A DNA stretch of 64,000 bases from Lachnospiraceae bacterium (GCA_910575565.1 CAJTFL010000013.1:1-64000), one strand, 5' to 3'. Shown: positions 30,496-39,794, counted from the first letter of the stretch. Translations and numbers: made by a program. Notes: generated by a model not told the origin, from the letters alone.

Positions 30496-30987
30496 CTAAT
30501 GCGTCAGCGATAGGTGTTCCTTTTTTAATTCTTCGTATAGATGAAATAATGTCCAGCCCGCGTTTTCCGGCGTGACGATGGCTTTTAAGGGGATAGGCGG
30601 GACGCCGGATTTCCTGAGATTGAGGAGCAGGCTGTCTATCCGGCTATCGGTCATATGGTGGAGCACCAGGATATCCTGGCTGATTTCTGGCGGGATTTGC
30701 GGCGTGGCTTTTGTCTCCTGCACATCCGGCATTTCCCTTTCCTCTAAAGGCAGGTATCCGGACATTCCGGCCAGGAAGCCAACGGTTTCTTTTGCCTGCT
30801 CCGGGCGGATGTTTTTAATCCGGATCCCCATGCGGATTAGGACGCTTTTTAGCAGGCGGACTTGCGCATCCTTAAGGCAGGCCTCATTTTTGGCAGGGGC
30901 ATTTTCTCCTTCTGCCATGTTTCCTTCCAGCAGGGGATTTAAGCCGGACGGACGGTAATATAGCGCGATTTCCTGTAATTTTCCCAT
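30496..30987 (-). CDS. DUF3783-family protein
   Basis: A 163-residue soluble protein. The C-terminal half has the DUF3783 pattern: DILVLHHMTDSRIDSLLLNL followed by IPLKAIVTPENAGWTLFHLYEELKKEH. Its N-terminal 60 residues are not recognised. It is the first gene of a minus-strand cluster, 52 bp before the VWA gene. No biochemical role is known to me; the neighbourhood links it to the MoxR/VWA pair. Confidence 0.75.
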   Translation of the reverse strand: MGKLQEIALYYRPSGLNPLLEGNMAEGENAPAKNEACLKDAQVRLLKSVLIRMGIRIKNIRPEQAKETVGFLAGMSGYLPLEEREMPDVQETKATPQIPPEISQDILVLHHMTDSRIDSLLLNLRKSGVPPIPLKAIVTPENAGWTLFHLYEELKKEHLSLTH

Positions 30988-31304
30988 GGTTTATAAGCTT
31001 GTCCTTTCGTTTTTTTTTAAGATATATCTTATGATGCTAAGGAGCGCAAAACAATCTGGCGTCGCAGGGACAGAAGGCTTTTGCCCCGGTATCATTTCAA
31101 AATCTTTGCCAAACAGTTATATCATATGCCAGTCAGAAGGAAAATACAAGCCCGGAATGCTGCTTTTCGCGGCCTTTGGCGAAAGCCGTGTTGCACTTTT
31201 GGCCGGGTAGTGGTATGATTATCTGTAACTGTGAAGGTACGGAACCGTTATGGTTAACGAAAACTTTGTGCGGCGTTTGGCGAAGGTTTACGGAGGATAT
31301 TATC
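30988..31304. other. Divergent intergenic region
   Basis: A 317-bp gap between the DUF3783 gene (minus) and the zinc-ribbon gene (plus). It holds the plus-strand promoter at 31191-31219. A weak minus-strand candidate promoter (TTGTTT, 17 bp, TAAGAT, near 31025-31055) would serve the MoxR cluster. No RNA gene is seen. Confidence 0.4.
31191..31219 (+). promoter_or_regulatory. Promoter for the zinc-ribbon/pyrC unit
   Basis: TTGCAC at 31191-31196 and TATGAT at 31214-31219 with a 17-bp spacer, 85 bp upstream of the ATG at 31305. Confidence 0.65.
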
Positions 31305-31733
31305 ATGTTTTTTATCGGCGGAGTAGGTCAAGGCTCGAAATTGTTTCAATACCCGAAGCTGCTTGCCTGCAAGTTTTGCGGCAGCCAGGCCGGATGCCAG
31401 ATTGTGATGACGTATTACTATTTCAGCTTCTTTTTCATCCCCTTATTTAAGTGGGGGAAGCGGTTTTTCGTGAAGATGCAGTGCTGCGACGCTGTTTATG
31501 AGCTGGCCTCGGAGGTAGGGAAGGCTATCGCCCGGGGAGAAGGGACGGATATCCGGGGAGAGGACTTAAAACTAGTCCAGGACGGAAAGCAGCGGTTTAC
31601 CATCAGCAGCCAGCCTGCACAGCTGGGGGAAAGGGAGGAAGAGCTTCCCAAAACCCGCAGATGCCCGGTGTGCAAATATGAGTCGCCGGGGGAATTCCGC
31701 TACTGCCCGAACTGCGGGCAGAGGCTGCGGTGA
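31305..31733 (+). CDS. Zinc-ribbon protein
   Basis: A 142-residue protein. N-terminal cysteines in ACKFCGS pair with CC (about 60) around a hydrophobic segment (YYYFSFFFIPLF), followed by a helical middle and a C-terminal ribbon CPVCKYESPGEFRYCPNCGQRL. This arrangement occurs in many uncharacterised Firmicutes proteins. The ATG at 31305 has ACGGAGG upstream. pyrC begins 23 bp downstream, so the two are probably co-transcribed. Confidence 0.75.
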   Translation: MFFIGGVGQGSKLFQYPKLLACKFCGSQAGCQIVMTYYYFSFFFIPLFKWGKRFFVKMQCCDAVYELASEVGKAIARGEGTDIRGEDLKLVQDGKQRFTISSQPAQLGEREEELPKTRRCPVCKYESPGEFRYCPNCGQRLR

Positions 31734-31756
31734 CGAATTTTGGAGGGAAACAGCGT

Positions 31757-33070
31757 ATGATATTCATTAAGAATGGCAGAATAATCGACCCGGAATCCGG
31801 CTTTGACGGGATAGGGGATGTGGTGCTGGAAGGGGATAAAATCCGCCGGATCCTTAAGGGGGATGAGCGAAAGGAAAATATCCCGGAAGGCGCAAAGCAG
31901 GTTATCGACGCCACCGGGCTGGTGGTGGCCCCAGGGCTTGTGGACGTCCATGTCCATTTCCGGGATCCCGGGCTGACCTACAAGGAAGATATCCATACTG
32001 GGGCGGCGGCGGCGGCCAAGGGCGGCTTTACCACGGTGGTGTGCATGGCCAATACCGTGCCCAAGGCAGATAATCCCAAGACGCTTAAGTATGTGCTTGA
32101 AGAGGGGAAGAAAACTGGCATCCATGTGCTGTGCTGCGGTGCGGTGTCCAAGGATTTTAAAGGGGAAGAGCTGACGGATATGGAAGGTCTTAAGGCGGCC
32201 GGGGCGGTTGGCTTTACCGATGACGGAATCCCCCTTATGGATGAGGTTCTCCTTCGGCAGGCCATGAAGGAGGCGGCCAGACTTAACCTTCCCATCAGCC
32301 TTCACGAGGAAAACCCGGCGTTTATCAAAGAGAACGGCATTAACCACGGGCCTGTCTCCGAGGCGCTTGGGATCTATGGCTCCCCGGCGCTGGCGGAGGA
32401 TTACATGGTGGCCAGGGACTGTATGATTGCCCTGGAAACCGGGGCGGCGGTGGATATCCAGCATATCAGCTCCGGCGGCGGGGTAGCTATGGTGCGCCTG
32501 GCAAAAAGCCTGGGGGCGAAGGTGTGGGCGGAGGTGACGCCCCATCACTTTACCTTGACGGAGGAAGCCGTCCTTGCTTACGGCAGCCTGGCGAAGATGA
32601 ACCCTCCCTTAAGGAGGGAGAAGGACAGGGAATGCCTGATTGAAGGGCTGAAGGACGGAACCATCGATATGATTGCCACCGATCATGCGCCTCACAGCCG
32701 GGAGGAAAAGGCCATGCCCTTAACCAAGGCGCCCAGCGGGATCATCGGCCTGGAAACGTCCCTGGCCCTGGGGATTACGGAGCTGGTAAACAAGGGGCAT
32801 CTTACCTTGGTGCAGCTGATGGAAAAGATGAGCCTAAACCCTGCGAAGCTGTACCGGCTGGAAGGGGGGCGGCTTAGGGAAGATGCCCCAGGGGATCTGG
32901 TACTCTTTAAGGAAAAGGAATCGTGGACAGTGGGGGAATTTGCCTCTAAATCCGCAAACAGCCCGTTTGTGGGAAGGGTTTTGGAAGGAAAAGTAAAATA
33001 CACCATTTGCGGCGGGAAAATCGTCTACCAGGATAAGGATATGGTGACAAGATTTGCTTGCAAATTGTAA
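31757..33070 (+). CDS. pyrC: Dihydroorotase
   Basis: Zinc amidohydrolase of de novo pyrimidine synthesis, interconverting carbamoyl-aspartate and dihydroorotate. Metal ligands are visible in DVHVHFRDPG, the carboxylated-Lys region GGFTTVVCMANT..., and ATDHAPHSREEK. At 437 residues it belongs to the long class I type common in Firmicutes. ATG 31757 has TTTGGAGGG upstream. It stands apart from other pyr genes, and no PyrR leader is evident. Confidence 0.95.
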   Translation: MIFIKNGRIIDPESGFDGIGDVVLEGDKIRRILKGDERKENIPEGAKQVIDATGLVVAPGLVDVHVHFRDPGLTYKEDIHTGAAAAAKGGFTTVVCMANTVPKADNPKTLKYVLEEGKKTGIHVLCCGAVSKDFKGEELTDMEGLKAAGAVGFTDDGIPLMDEVLLRQAMKEAARLNLPISLHEENPAFIKENGINHGPVSEALGIYGSPALAEDYMVARDCMIALETGAAVDIQHISSGGGVAMVRLAKSLGAKVWAEVTPHHFTLTEEAVLAYGSLAKMNPPLRREKDRECLIEGLKDGTIDMIATDHAPHSREEKAMPLTKAPSGIIGLETSLALGITELVNKGHLTLVQLMEKMSLNPAKLYRLEGGRLREDAPGDLVLFKEKESWTVGEFASKSANSPFVGRVLEGKVKYTICGGKIVYQDKDMVTRFACKL

Positions 33071-33121
33071 AATATCGAGTAAAATAAAAAGGCAATTTTA
33101 AGAAAGGGAAGAAAGGCAGAA

Positions 33122-34759
33122 ATGATTAGTGCAAATAATATTACCCTGAGGATCGGAAAAAAAGCTTTATTTGAGGATGTGAACATTAAGTTTACGGAAG
33201 GAAACTGCTACGGCCTGATCGGGGCTAACGGCGCAGGGAAATCTACGTTTTTAAAGATACTGTCCGGCCAGCTGGATTCCACCAGCGGGGATATTGCCAT
33301 CACGCCAGGGCAGAGGCTGTCTTTCCTGCAGCAGGATCATTTTAAGTACGATCAGTTCGCTGTGCTGGATACGGTGATTATGGGGAATGCCAGGCTGTAC
33401 CAGATTATGAAGGAAAAAGACGCCATCTACATGAAGGAGGACTTCACCGACGAGGACGGCATCAAGGCGGCGGAGCTGGAGGGAGAGTTTGCCACCATGA
33501 ACGGCTGGGAGGCGGAGTCTGACGCTGCCAGCTTGTTAAACGGCTTAGGGATTGAGACGGAACTGCACACGGCGGTCATGTCCACCCTTATGGGCGCCCA
33601 GAAGGTTAAGGTGCTTTTGGCCCAGGCTCTGTTTGGGAATCCGGATATCCTGCTTCTTGACGAGCCCACGAACCATCTGGATCTGGATGCCATCGCCTGG
33701 CTGGAAGAGTTTTTGATTAACTTTGAGAATACGGTGATCGTGGTTTCCCATGACCGCTATTTCCTGAATAAGGTCTGTACCCATATCGCGGACATTGACT
33801 ATGGCAAGATCCAGCTGTATGCCGGAAACTATGATTTCTGGTATGAGTCCAGTCAGCTGATGATCAAGCAGATGAAGGAAGCCAACCGGAAGAAAGAGGA
33901 GAAGATCAAGGAGCTGCAGGAGTTTATCCAGCGGTTCTCCGCCAATGCCTCAAAGTCCAAGCAGGCCACTTCCAGAAAGCGCGCCCTGGAAAAAATTGAG
34001 CTGGACGAGATCAAGCCTTCCAGCCGGAAGTATCCCTATATTGATTTCCGCCCCTTCCGGGAGATTGGCAATGAGGTGCTGACCGTAGACCATCTTAGCA
34101 AAACTATAGACGGGGTTAAGGTGCTGGATGATATTTCCTTTATTTTGGGGCATGATGACAAGGTGGCTCTGGTAGGGCCAAATGAACACGCAAAAACGGT
34201 GCTGTTCCAGATTTTATCCGGCCAGATGGAGCCGGATGAGGGGAGCTATAAGTGGGGGCTTACCACCTCCCAGTCCTATTTCCCCAAGGATAACAGCGCT
34301 GAATTTGATAACGACGATACCATTGTGGACTGGCTGACCCAGTATTCTCCGGAAAAGGATGTGACGTATGTCCGCGGCTTCCTTGGCCGTATGCTGTTTG
34401 CCGGGGAGGACGGGGTAAAGAAGGTAAAGGTCTTGTCCGGAGGGGAGAAGGTGCGCTGTATGCTGTCCAAGATGATGATCTCCGGAGCCAATGTGCTGAT
34501 GCTTGACGAGCCGACGGATCATCTGGACATGGAAGCCATCACCGCCTTAAATAACGGGATGATCAAATTCCCCGGCGTGATGATTTTCTCCTCCCGCGAC
34601 CATCAGATCGTCCAGACCACGGCTAACCGGATTATGGAGATCATTAACGGCAGGCTGGTGGATAAGATCACGACTTACGATGAATATCTGGAAAGCGACG
34701 AGATGGCCAGGAAGCGTTTTACCTTTACCATAGCAGAGTCTGACGCGGCAGATAATTAA
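33122..34759 (+). CDS. ABC-F ATPase (YbiT-like) with a degenerate second nucleotide site
   Basis: Soluble protein with two ABC domains and no membrane domain; ABC-F proteins act on ribosomes. Domain 1 has Walker A GANGAGKST and Walker B ILLLDEPTNHLDLDA, but its signature reads STLMGAQKVKV instead of LSGGQ. Domain 2 has a normal signature LSGGEKVR but a Walker A of GPNEHAKT, with Ala where Gly normally precedes the Lys, and the H-loop reads SSRDH instead of SHDR. I recall such changes in Firmicutes YbiT-like members, so it need not be dead. The linker (about 245-310) is basic and helical. 545 residues; GAAAGG upstream. Confidence 0.9.
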   Translation: MISANNITLRIGKKALFEDVNIKFTEGNCYGLIGANGAGKSTFLKILSGQLDSTSGDIAITPGQRLSFLQQDHFKYDQFAVLDTVIMGNARLYQIMKEKDAIYMKEDFTDEDGIKAAELEGEFATMNGWEAESDAASLLNGLGIETELHTAVMSTLMGAQKVKVLLAQALFGNPDILLLDEPTNHLDLDAIAWLEEFLINFENTVIVVSHDRYFLNKVCTHIADIDYGKIQLYAGNYDFWYESSQLMIKQMKEANRKKEEKIKELQEFIQRFSANASKSKQATSRKRALEKIELDEIKPSSRKYPYIDFRPFREIGNEVLTVDHLSKTIDGVKVLDDISFILGHDDKVALVGPNEHAKTVLFQILSGQMEPDEGSYKWGLTTSQSYFPKDNSAEFDNDDTIVDWLTQYSPEKDVTYVRGFLGRMLFAGEDGVKKVKVLSGGEKVRCMLSKMMISGANVLMLDEPTDHLDMEAITALNNGMIKFPGVMIFSSRDHQIVQTTANRIMEIINGRLVDKITTYDEYLESDEMARKRFTFTIAESDAADN

Positions 34760-34808
34760 GGATAAATGCTGCCGGAAGGTGGCGGGGGAACCGCCGGAAA
34801 GGATGAGG

Positions 34809-35657
34809 ATGAAAATGACGGGAAAGAAGAGCAGGGAACGAAAGAGGATTGCCGCGCTGGCGCTTGCAATGGCGGCAGGGATGGCTTTTGCCGCTTACGG
34901 CGGGGAGTGGAAGCAGGACAATATAGGCTGGGTTTACCAAAACGATGACGGTTCCTACCAGATGAACGGCTGGTTTACGGACGTGAACGGGAAGAGCTAT
35001 TATTTTAACGAGCAGGGCTATATGCTTTATAATACCATCACGCCTGACGGACAGAGGGTGGGGGCGGACGGGGCGCTGATCCCTGGGATCAGGAGCCTTC
35101 CAAGCACCAAGGGCGATCTGTATTACCGGGGGCTTCGCCAGACATTGGATTCCATGATTTTGTACCCCCAGGAGAGTACGGGCCATGATGATTTGGATGC
35201 CATTTTGGATCAGATTTTTGCCCAGATTATCAGGCCGGACATGGATACCCATGATAAGCTGCAGGCCTGCTACGATTACCTGATTACCCATACGGTATAC
35301 GGGGCTAACAGCCAGTGGGGCGGCACTTACCGCTACGCCTACGGCACGCTGTCCGAAGGGATTGGGGTTTGCGACGATTATTCCGCGGCCTTTGCGGTGA
35401 TGGCCAGGAAGATTGGCGTCCCGGTTTACACGGCCACCGGTTCCACCCATAAGTCAAACGGCCAGTTTACGCCCCATACCTGGTGTCAGCTGGACTGCAA
35501 CGGGGTGACGTATATCTTTGATCCCCAGGTGGAGGATGTGATTGCCAACAGCCGGGGCGGGGCGATCATGTACATCCGTTTCGGCGGCACTACGGCCCAG
35601 CTGGCGGATAAATACCGCTTTGAGTCTATTATGGATGATTTTTCAAAAGCTCCGTGA
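34809..35657 (+). CDS. Secreted transglutaminase-like protein with choline-binding-type repeats
   Basis: The signal peptide (KRIAALALAMAAGMAFA) is followed by two choline-binding-type wall repeats (GWVYQNDDGSYQMNGWF, GKSYYFNEQGYML). The C-terminal transglutaminase-like domain carries the triad Cys in GIGVCDDYSAAFAVM, His in FTPHTWCQL and Asp in YIFDPQ. Such proteins act outside the cell on wall or peptide substrates. The start is uncertain: ATGs at 34803, 34809 and 34815 are all possible, and I use 34809 for spacing to AAAGG. The stop codon overlaps a tiny ORF (35654). The protein shares its wall repeats with the one at 46444. Confidence 0.86.
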   Translation: MKMTGKKSRERKRIAALALAMAAGMAFAAYGGEWKQDNIGWVYQNDDGSYQMNGWFTDVNGKSYYFNEQGYMLYNTITPDGQRVGADGALIPGIRSLPSTKGDLYYRGLRQTLDSMILYPQESTGHDDLDAILDQIFAQIIRPDMDTHDKLQACYDYLITHTVYGANSQWGGTYRYAYGTLSEGIGVCDDYSAAFAVMARKIGVPVYTATGSTHKSNGQFTPHTWCQLDCNGVTYIFDPQVEDVIANSRGGAIMYIRFGGTTAQLADKYRFESIMDDFSKAP

Positions 35658-35758
35658 AGGAAGAAGCCGAAAGCAAAGATGAGTTTGAGGGCATGACGGA
35701 GGATGAGCTGTGGGAGCTTTTGATGGAAATGATGGATGAAGAGATGTATGGCGATTAA
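35654..35758 (+). CDS. Possible 34-residue acidic peptide coupled to the transglutaminase gene
   Basis: GTG at 35654 overlaps the TGA of the transglutaminase gene in the form GTGA and opens a 34-codon frame ending TAA 35756-35758. The product is very acidic (MTEDELWELLMEMMDEEMYG near its end) and probably helical. The overlap suggests coupled translation, but there is no separate ribosome site and the codon pattern alone cannot prove expression. It could also be the out-of-frame tail of a once longer protein. Confidence 0.4.
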   Translation: MKEEAESKDEFEGMTEDELWELLMEMMDEEMYGD

Positions 35759-35808
35759 AAGCAAGGCAAAATGGAAAGGTTAAGCCTGCAAGAAGGAGAT
35801 AAAGACGT

Positions 35809-36729
35809 ATGGAGGGGCTGTTTGGCGTGCTGACAAAGGCGGTATCCTTTGTCCTGATCATTGTAACGGGGTATGTGCTGAAAAAGAAAGGTTTCTTTCA
35901 GCCAAAGGATTTCCGCCTGGTATCGAGGATTGTGATTGACATCACTCTTCCCTGCGCGATTATCTCGAATTTCAGCAGGATTTCTATGGAGAATTCCCTG
36001 CTGTTTATGTGCGTGCTGGGGCTGGCCGCCAATGTGTTTACCTTGCTGGCAGGATTTTTGGTCAGCTTAAAAGACGGGCGGGAGGGGAAGGCGTTCAATA
36101 TGCTTAATGCTTCCGGCTATAATGTAGGGAACTTTACCATTCCCTTCGTCCAAAGCTTTTTAGGCCCTATGGGCTTTGCCGCCACCAGCCTGTTCGACAC
36201 AGGAAATGCGATCATGTGCACGGGGATCACTTACACCCTGGTATCCATGGTGGCCGGGAAGGGGGAACGCCCTTCGGTAAAAAGCGTAGTCAAAAGCCTG
36301 CTGTCCTCCATGCCTTTTAATGCATATGTGCTGATGACCATCCTTGCTGTGCTTAGGGTTTCCCTGCCGGAGGTGGTGGTTTCCTATGCGGGTACAGTGG
36401 GAAGCGCCAATGCGTTCCTGGCTCTTTTGATGATTGGCATTGGCTTTGAGATCCGGCTGGGGCGGGAAAAGTTAGCCAGGCTTGCCAAGATTTTAATCCT
36501 GCGCTACGGCCTGGCCGTATTTATGGCAGTGGCGGCCTACCAGTTCCTGCCCTTTGATCTGGACGTGCGCCGTGCCATGGCGCTGGTGGCCCTGGGGCCT
36601 GTGTCTTCTGTAGCCACAGCTTATACCGGAAGGCTGGAGGGGGATGTGGAGCTGGCCAGCGCCATTAATTCCTTGTCCATTGTCACCAGCATTGTCATGC
36701 TTACGGGGGCGCTGCTGATTTTGCTGTAA
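35809..36729 (+). CDS. AEC-family transporter
   Basis: Auxin-efflux-carrier-type permease of 306 residues with about ten membrane helices. The N-terminal half contains VTGYVLKKKGFF and the broken-helix region NASGYNVGNFTIPF; the C-terminal half mirrors it. Bacterial members carry malate, malonate or other organic acids. AAGAAGGAG precedes the ATG. It stands between the transglutaminase and proS genes with no obvious metabolic partner. Confidence 0.9.
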   Translation: MEGLFGVLTKAVSFVLIIVTGYVLKKKGFFQPKDFRLVSRIVIDITLPCAIISNFSRISMENSLLFMCVLGLAANVFTLLAGFLVSLKDGREGKAFNMLNASGYNVGNFTIPFVQSFLGPMGFAATSLFDTGNAIMCTGITYTLVSMVAGKGERPSVKSVVKSLLSSMPFNAYVLMTILAVLRVSLPEVVVSYAGTVGSANAFLALLMIGIGFEIRLGREKLARLAKILILRYGLAVFMAVAAYQFLPFDLDVRRAMALVALGPVSSVATAYTGRLEGDVELASAINSLSIVTSIVMLTGALLILL

Positions 36730-36802
36730 AGGGCGCGGCTGAACGGACGGTAGATTTTATCGGTAAAAAGATATTTTTTTAAAGAAGGAGATAGGAAGAT
36801 TT

Positions 36803-38236
36803 ATGGCTAAGGATAAGAAAATGGTGGAGGCCATTACCTCGATGGATGAGGATTTCGCCCAGTGGTACACGGATGTGGTAAAAAAGGCGGAACTGTGCGA
36901 TTATGCCAGCGTGAAAGGCTGCATGGTGATTAAACCGGCAGGCTATGCGATTTGGGAGAATATCCAGGGCGAGCTGGATCGCCGCTTTAAGGAAACGGGG
37001 GTACAGAATGTGTATATGCCCTTGTTTATCCCAGAAAGCCTTCTGGACAAGGAAAAGGATCACGTGGAGGGCTTTGCCCCCGAGGTTGCCTGGGTGACGC
37101 ACGGTGGGCTGGAGCCTTTGCAGGAACGGCTTTGCGTAAGGCCCACCTCCGAGACGCTGTTCTGCGATTTTTACGCCAAGGATATCCACTCTTACCGGGA
37201 TCTGCCCCGGGTATATAACCAGTGGTGTTCCGTGGTTCGCTGGGAGAAAACCACCCGGCCGTTTCTGCGTTCCCGGGAATTCTTATGGCAGGAAGGGCAT
37301 ACCGCCCATGCTACTGCCGAAGAAGCCCAGGAGAGGACGATCCAGATGCTGAACCTGTACGCGGATTTCTGCGAGGAAGTGCTGGCCATCCCGGTGATTA
37401 AAGGGCAGAAGACGGACAAGGAGAAATTCGCCGGGGCGGAGGCGACCTACACCATTGAAGCGATGATGCATGACGGGAAAGCCCTTCAGTCGGGAACCAG
37501 CCATAACTTTGGGGACGGTTTTGCCAAAGCCTTTGAGGTGCAGTTTGCCGATAAGGACAACAGTTTAAAATACGTGCACCAGACTTCCTGGGGAGTCAGC
37601 ACCCGGATGATTGGCGGCATTATCATGGTTCACGGGGATGATAACGGCCTTGTGCTGCCGCCTAAGATTGCCCCGGTTCAGGTGATTGTCATCCCGGTGC
37701 AGCAGCAGAAGGAAGGGGTTTTGGATAAGGCCTATGAGCTGCGGGATCGGCTGTCCGGTTTCCGGGTAAAGGTGGATGACACAGATAAAAGCCCCGGCTG
37801 GAAGTTCAGTGAATGTGAGATGCGGGGAATCCCCCTGCGGGTGGAGATAGGACCTAAGGATATGGCGAACAACCAGGCCGTCTTTGTCCGCCGGGATACC
37901 CATGAAAAGACGGTGGTTTCCTTAGATGCCTTAGAACAGGAAGCGGCGGCGATGCTGGAGCAGATCCAGAAGGATATGCTGGAGCGGGCAAGGAAGCACA
38001 GGGATGCCCATACTTACCAGGCCGTTACATGGGATGGCTTTGCGGAAATTGTTAACCATAAGCCGGGCTTTGTGAAGGCCATGTGGTGCGGCTGCCAGGA
38101 GTGCGAGGAGAAGATCAAGGAAGAAACCGGGGCTACTTCCCGGTGTATGCCTTTTGAGCAGGAGCACTTAGCGGACACCTGTATTTGCTGCGGGAAACCG
38201 GCGAAAAAGATGGTGTACTGGGGTAAGGCGTATTAA
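36803..38236 (+). CDS. proS: Prolyl-tRNA synthetase, archaeal/eukaryal type (ProS type 3)
   Basis: Class II synthetase. The N-terminus is [14 protein letters not shown]; motif 2 is [20 protein letters not shown]; the proline-pocket block [14 protein letters not shown] is present. The C-terminus holds an anticodon-binding domain and a zinc-site extension ([10 protein letters not shown], then [10 protein letters not shown]) ending in Tyr. These traits and the 477-residue length mark the archaeal-like form, which lacks the INS editing domain of ordinary bacterial ProS. AAGAAGGAG precedes the ATG. Confidence 0.96.
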   Translation: MAKDKKMVEAITSMDEDFAQWYTDVVKKAELCDYASVKGCMVIKPAGYAIWENIQGELDRRFKETGVQNVYMPLFIPESLLDKEKDHVEGFAPEVAWVTHGGLEPLQERLCVRPTSETLFCDFYAKDIHSYRDLPRVYNQWCSVVRWEKTTRPFLRSREFLWQEGHTAHATAEEAQERTIQMLNLYADFCEEVLAIPVIKGQKTDKEKFAGAEATYTIEAMMHDGKALQSGTSHNFGDGFAKAFEVQFADKDNSLKYVHQTSWGVSTRMIGGIIMVHGDDNGLVLPPKIAPVQVIVIPVQQQKEGVLDKAYELRDRLSGFRVKVDDTDKSPGWKFSECEMRGIPLRVEIGPKDMANNQAVFVRRDTHEKTVVSLDALEQEAAAMLEQIQKDMLERARKHRDAHTYQAVTWDGFAEIVNHKPGFVKAMWCGCQECEEKIKEETGATSRCMPFEQEHLADTCICCGKPAKKMVYWGKAY

Positions 38237-38260
38237 CAGGAGAAATCCAGGAGGTTTGCA

Positions 38261-39445
38261 GTGAAGATTGAGATTCCGGATGGAGTGGAAAGGATTATTC
38301 AAAAATTAAATCACCAAGGCTATGAGGCCTTCGCCGTAGGCGGCTGCATCCGGGATACTTTGCTGGGAAGGGAGCCTAAGGACTGGGATATCACCACCTC
38401 GGCTTCGCCCTGGCAGGTGAAGGAGCTTTTTGGCCGCACCATCGACACCGGCATCCAGCACGGTACGGTTACGGTAATGGATGGCCGGACGGGCTATGAA
38501 GTGACTACCTACCGGGTGGACGGGGAATATGAGGACGGGCGGCATCCCAAGTCCGTGAAGTTTACCTCCAGCTTAAAGGAGGATCTTAAGCGCCGGGATT
38601 TTACCGTCAATGCCATGGCCTACAGCCACAAAAGGGGCCTGGTGGATGAGTTTGGCGGGCTTAAGGATTTAAAGTCCCAGGTTATCCGGTGCGTGGGAAA
38701 GCCGGAGGAACGGTTCGGGGAGGATGCCCTGCGGATGCTAAGGGCGATCCGCTTCTCGGCCCAGCTGGATTTTTCCATTGATCCGGGAACCTGGGCGGCA
38801 GTTAAGGCCGTTGCCCCCAATTTAAAAAAGGTAAGCAAGGAGCGGATACAGGCGGAGCTGACCAGCCTCCTTTTATCCCCCCATCCGGAGCGGATTGAAC
38901 TGGTATATCAGGCAGGCTTAAGCCCTTATGTGGCCCTAAGCTTTCATCAGGTAATCCGAAGCCAGCTTTGCATTGATCCAGGGCTTCCGGCGAAGAAGCA
39001 TATCCGATGGGCGGTTTTTTTAAAGGATACGGAGGAAGAGGAGGCGGTGGAAGTGCTTAGGGAGTTAAAGCTGGATAACGACACCATTTCCCGGGTGCGC
39101 ACCTTGAACCGATGGATCTGCCGCCAGATCCCGGCGGGAAAGGTGCAGATCCGCTGGGCCATGAGCCAGATGGAGCCGTCCTTATTTGACGATCTGCTGC
39201 TTTTGAAAAAATCCCTGGGGCAGCCCTGGGCGACGGAGATGAAATGGCTGACAGAGGAGATCCGCAAGGCTGGGGACTGCACGTCCTTAAAGGAGCTGGC
39301 GATTAGCGGGAAGGATCTGCTGGCGGCAGGGATGAAGCCGGGCAAGCACGTGGGAGAAGAGCTGAACCGGCTTTTAGGGCTGGTGCTGGAACGGCCGGAG
39401 TTAAACCAGAAGGAGATTTTGCTGCATTTGGCGGTTTTGCGCTGA
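38261..39445 (+). CDS. cca: CCA tRNA nucleotidyltransferase
   Basis: Adds CCA to tRNA 3' ends, which is needed here because none of the four tRNA genes in the window encodes CCA. The class II nucleotidyltransferase head shows GGCIRDTLLGREPKDWDITT with the two catalytic Asp, then DLKRRDFTVNAMAY and GKPEERFGEDALRMLRAIRF. The 394-residue length is typical of the short Firmicutes form without an HD domain. The start is GTG 38261 after CAGGAGG. It lies 24 bp behind proS, probably in the same transcript. Confidence 0.94.
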   Translation: MKIEIPDGVERIIQKLNHQGYEAFAVGGCIRDTLLGREPKDWDITTSASPWQVKELFGRTIDTGIQHGTVTVMDGRTGYEVTTYRVDGEYEDGRHPKSVKFTSSLKEDLKRRDFTVNAMAYSHKRGLVDEFGGLKDLKSQVIRCVGKPEERFGEDALRMLRAIRFSAQLDFSIDPGTWAAVKAVAPNLKKVSKERIQAELTSLLLSPHPERIELVYQAGLSPYVALSFHQVIRSQLCIDPGLPAKKHIRWAVFLKDTEEEEAVEVLRELKLDNDTISRVRTLNRWICRQIPAGKVQIRWAMSQMEPSLFDDLLLLKKSLGQPWATEMKWLTEEIRKAGDCTSLKELAISGKDLLAAGMKPGKHVGEELNRLLGLVLERPELNQKEILLHLAVLR

Positions 39446-39509
39446 AATTTCCCCTTTTTATGTTCTTTGACAAAAGGACTGCGCTGAATATCATACAGGA
39501 AGGGTAATC

Positions 39510-39764
39510 ATACCAATCATATCAAAATTTTATGGGATAATCATCAAGATGTATTTCCAGCAGAGCGAACACAATCCACCGCATTTTCATGCTGTATATG
39601 GGGAATATGTGGGGGCATTTGACATTAAAACCCTTGAAATGATAGAGGGGGATTTACCTGCCAAAGGCCAAGCGCTTGTCCGGGAATGGGCGGAAAAGTA
39701 CAAAGATGATTTGCTGAAAATATGGAGCACACAGGAATTTAGGAAGCTCCCACCGCTCAAATAG
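39510..39764 (+). CDS. DUF4160 protein with an apparently degenerate start codon
   Basis: Small protein typified by ISKFYGIIIKMYFQQSEHN, PPHFHA and KTLEMIEGDLP, all matching DUF4160. The first ATG in frame (39549) would remove about 13 conserved residues. The expected start position, just after the ribosome site AGGAAGGG, reads ATA CCA ATC, where homologues usually have ATG followed by Pro. Either ATA is used, or translation starts at 39549, or the gene is decaying. It is paired with the DUF2442 gene 30 bp downstream, a common pairing that has been suggested to be toxin-antitoxin-like. Confidence 0.75.
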   Translation: MPIISKFYGIIIKMYFQQSEHNPPHFHAVYGEYVGAFDIKTLEMIEGDLPAKGQALVREWAEKYKDDLLKIWSTQEFRKLPPLK

Positions 39765-39794
39765 TGGCCGGGACAGCAGAAAGGGAGTGCTGCT

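Noticed and set aside
31700-32548. Minus-strand ORF opposite pyrC
   Set aside because: It is a shadow of the dihydroorotase gene with His/Pro/Arg-rich composition and no start signal.
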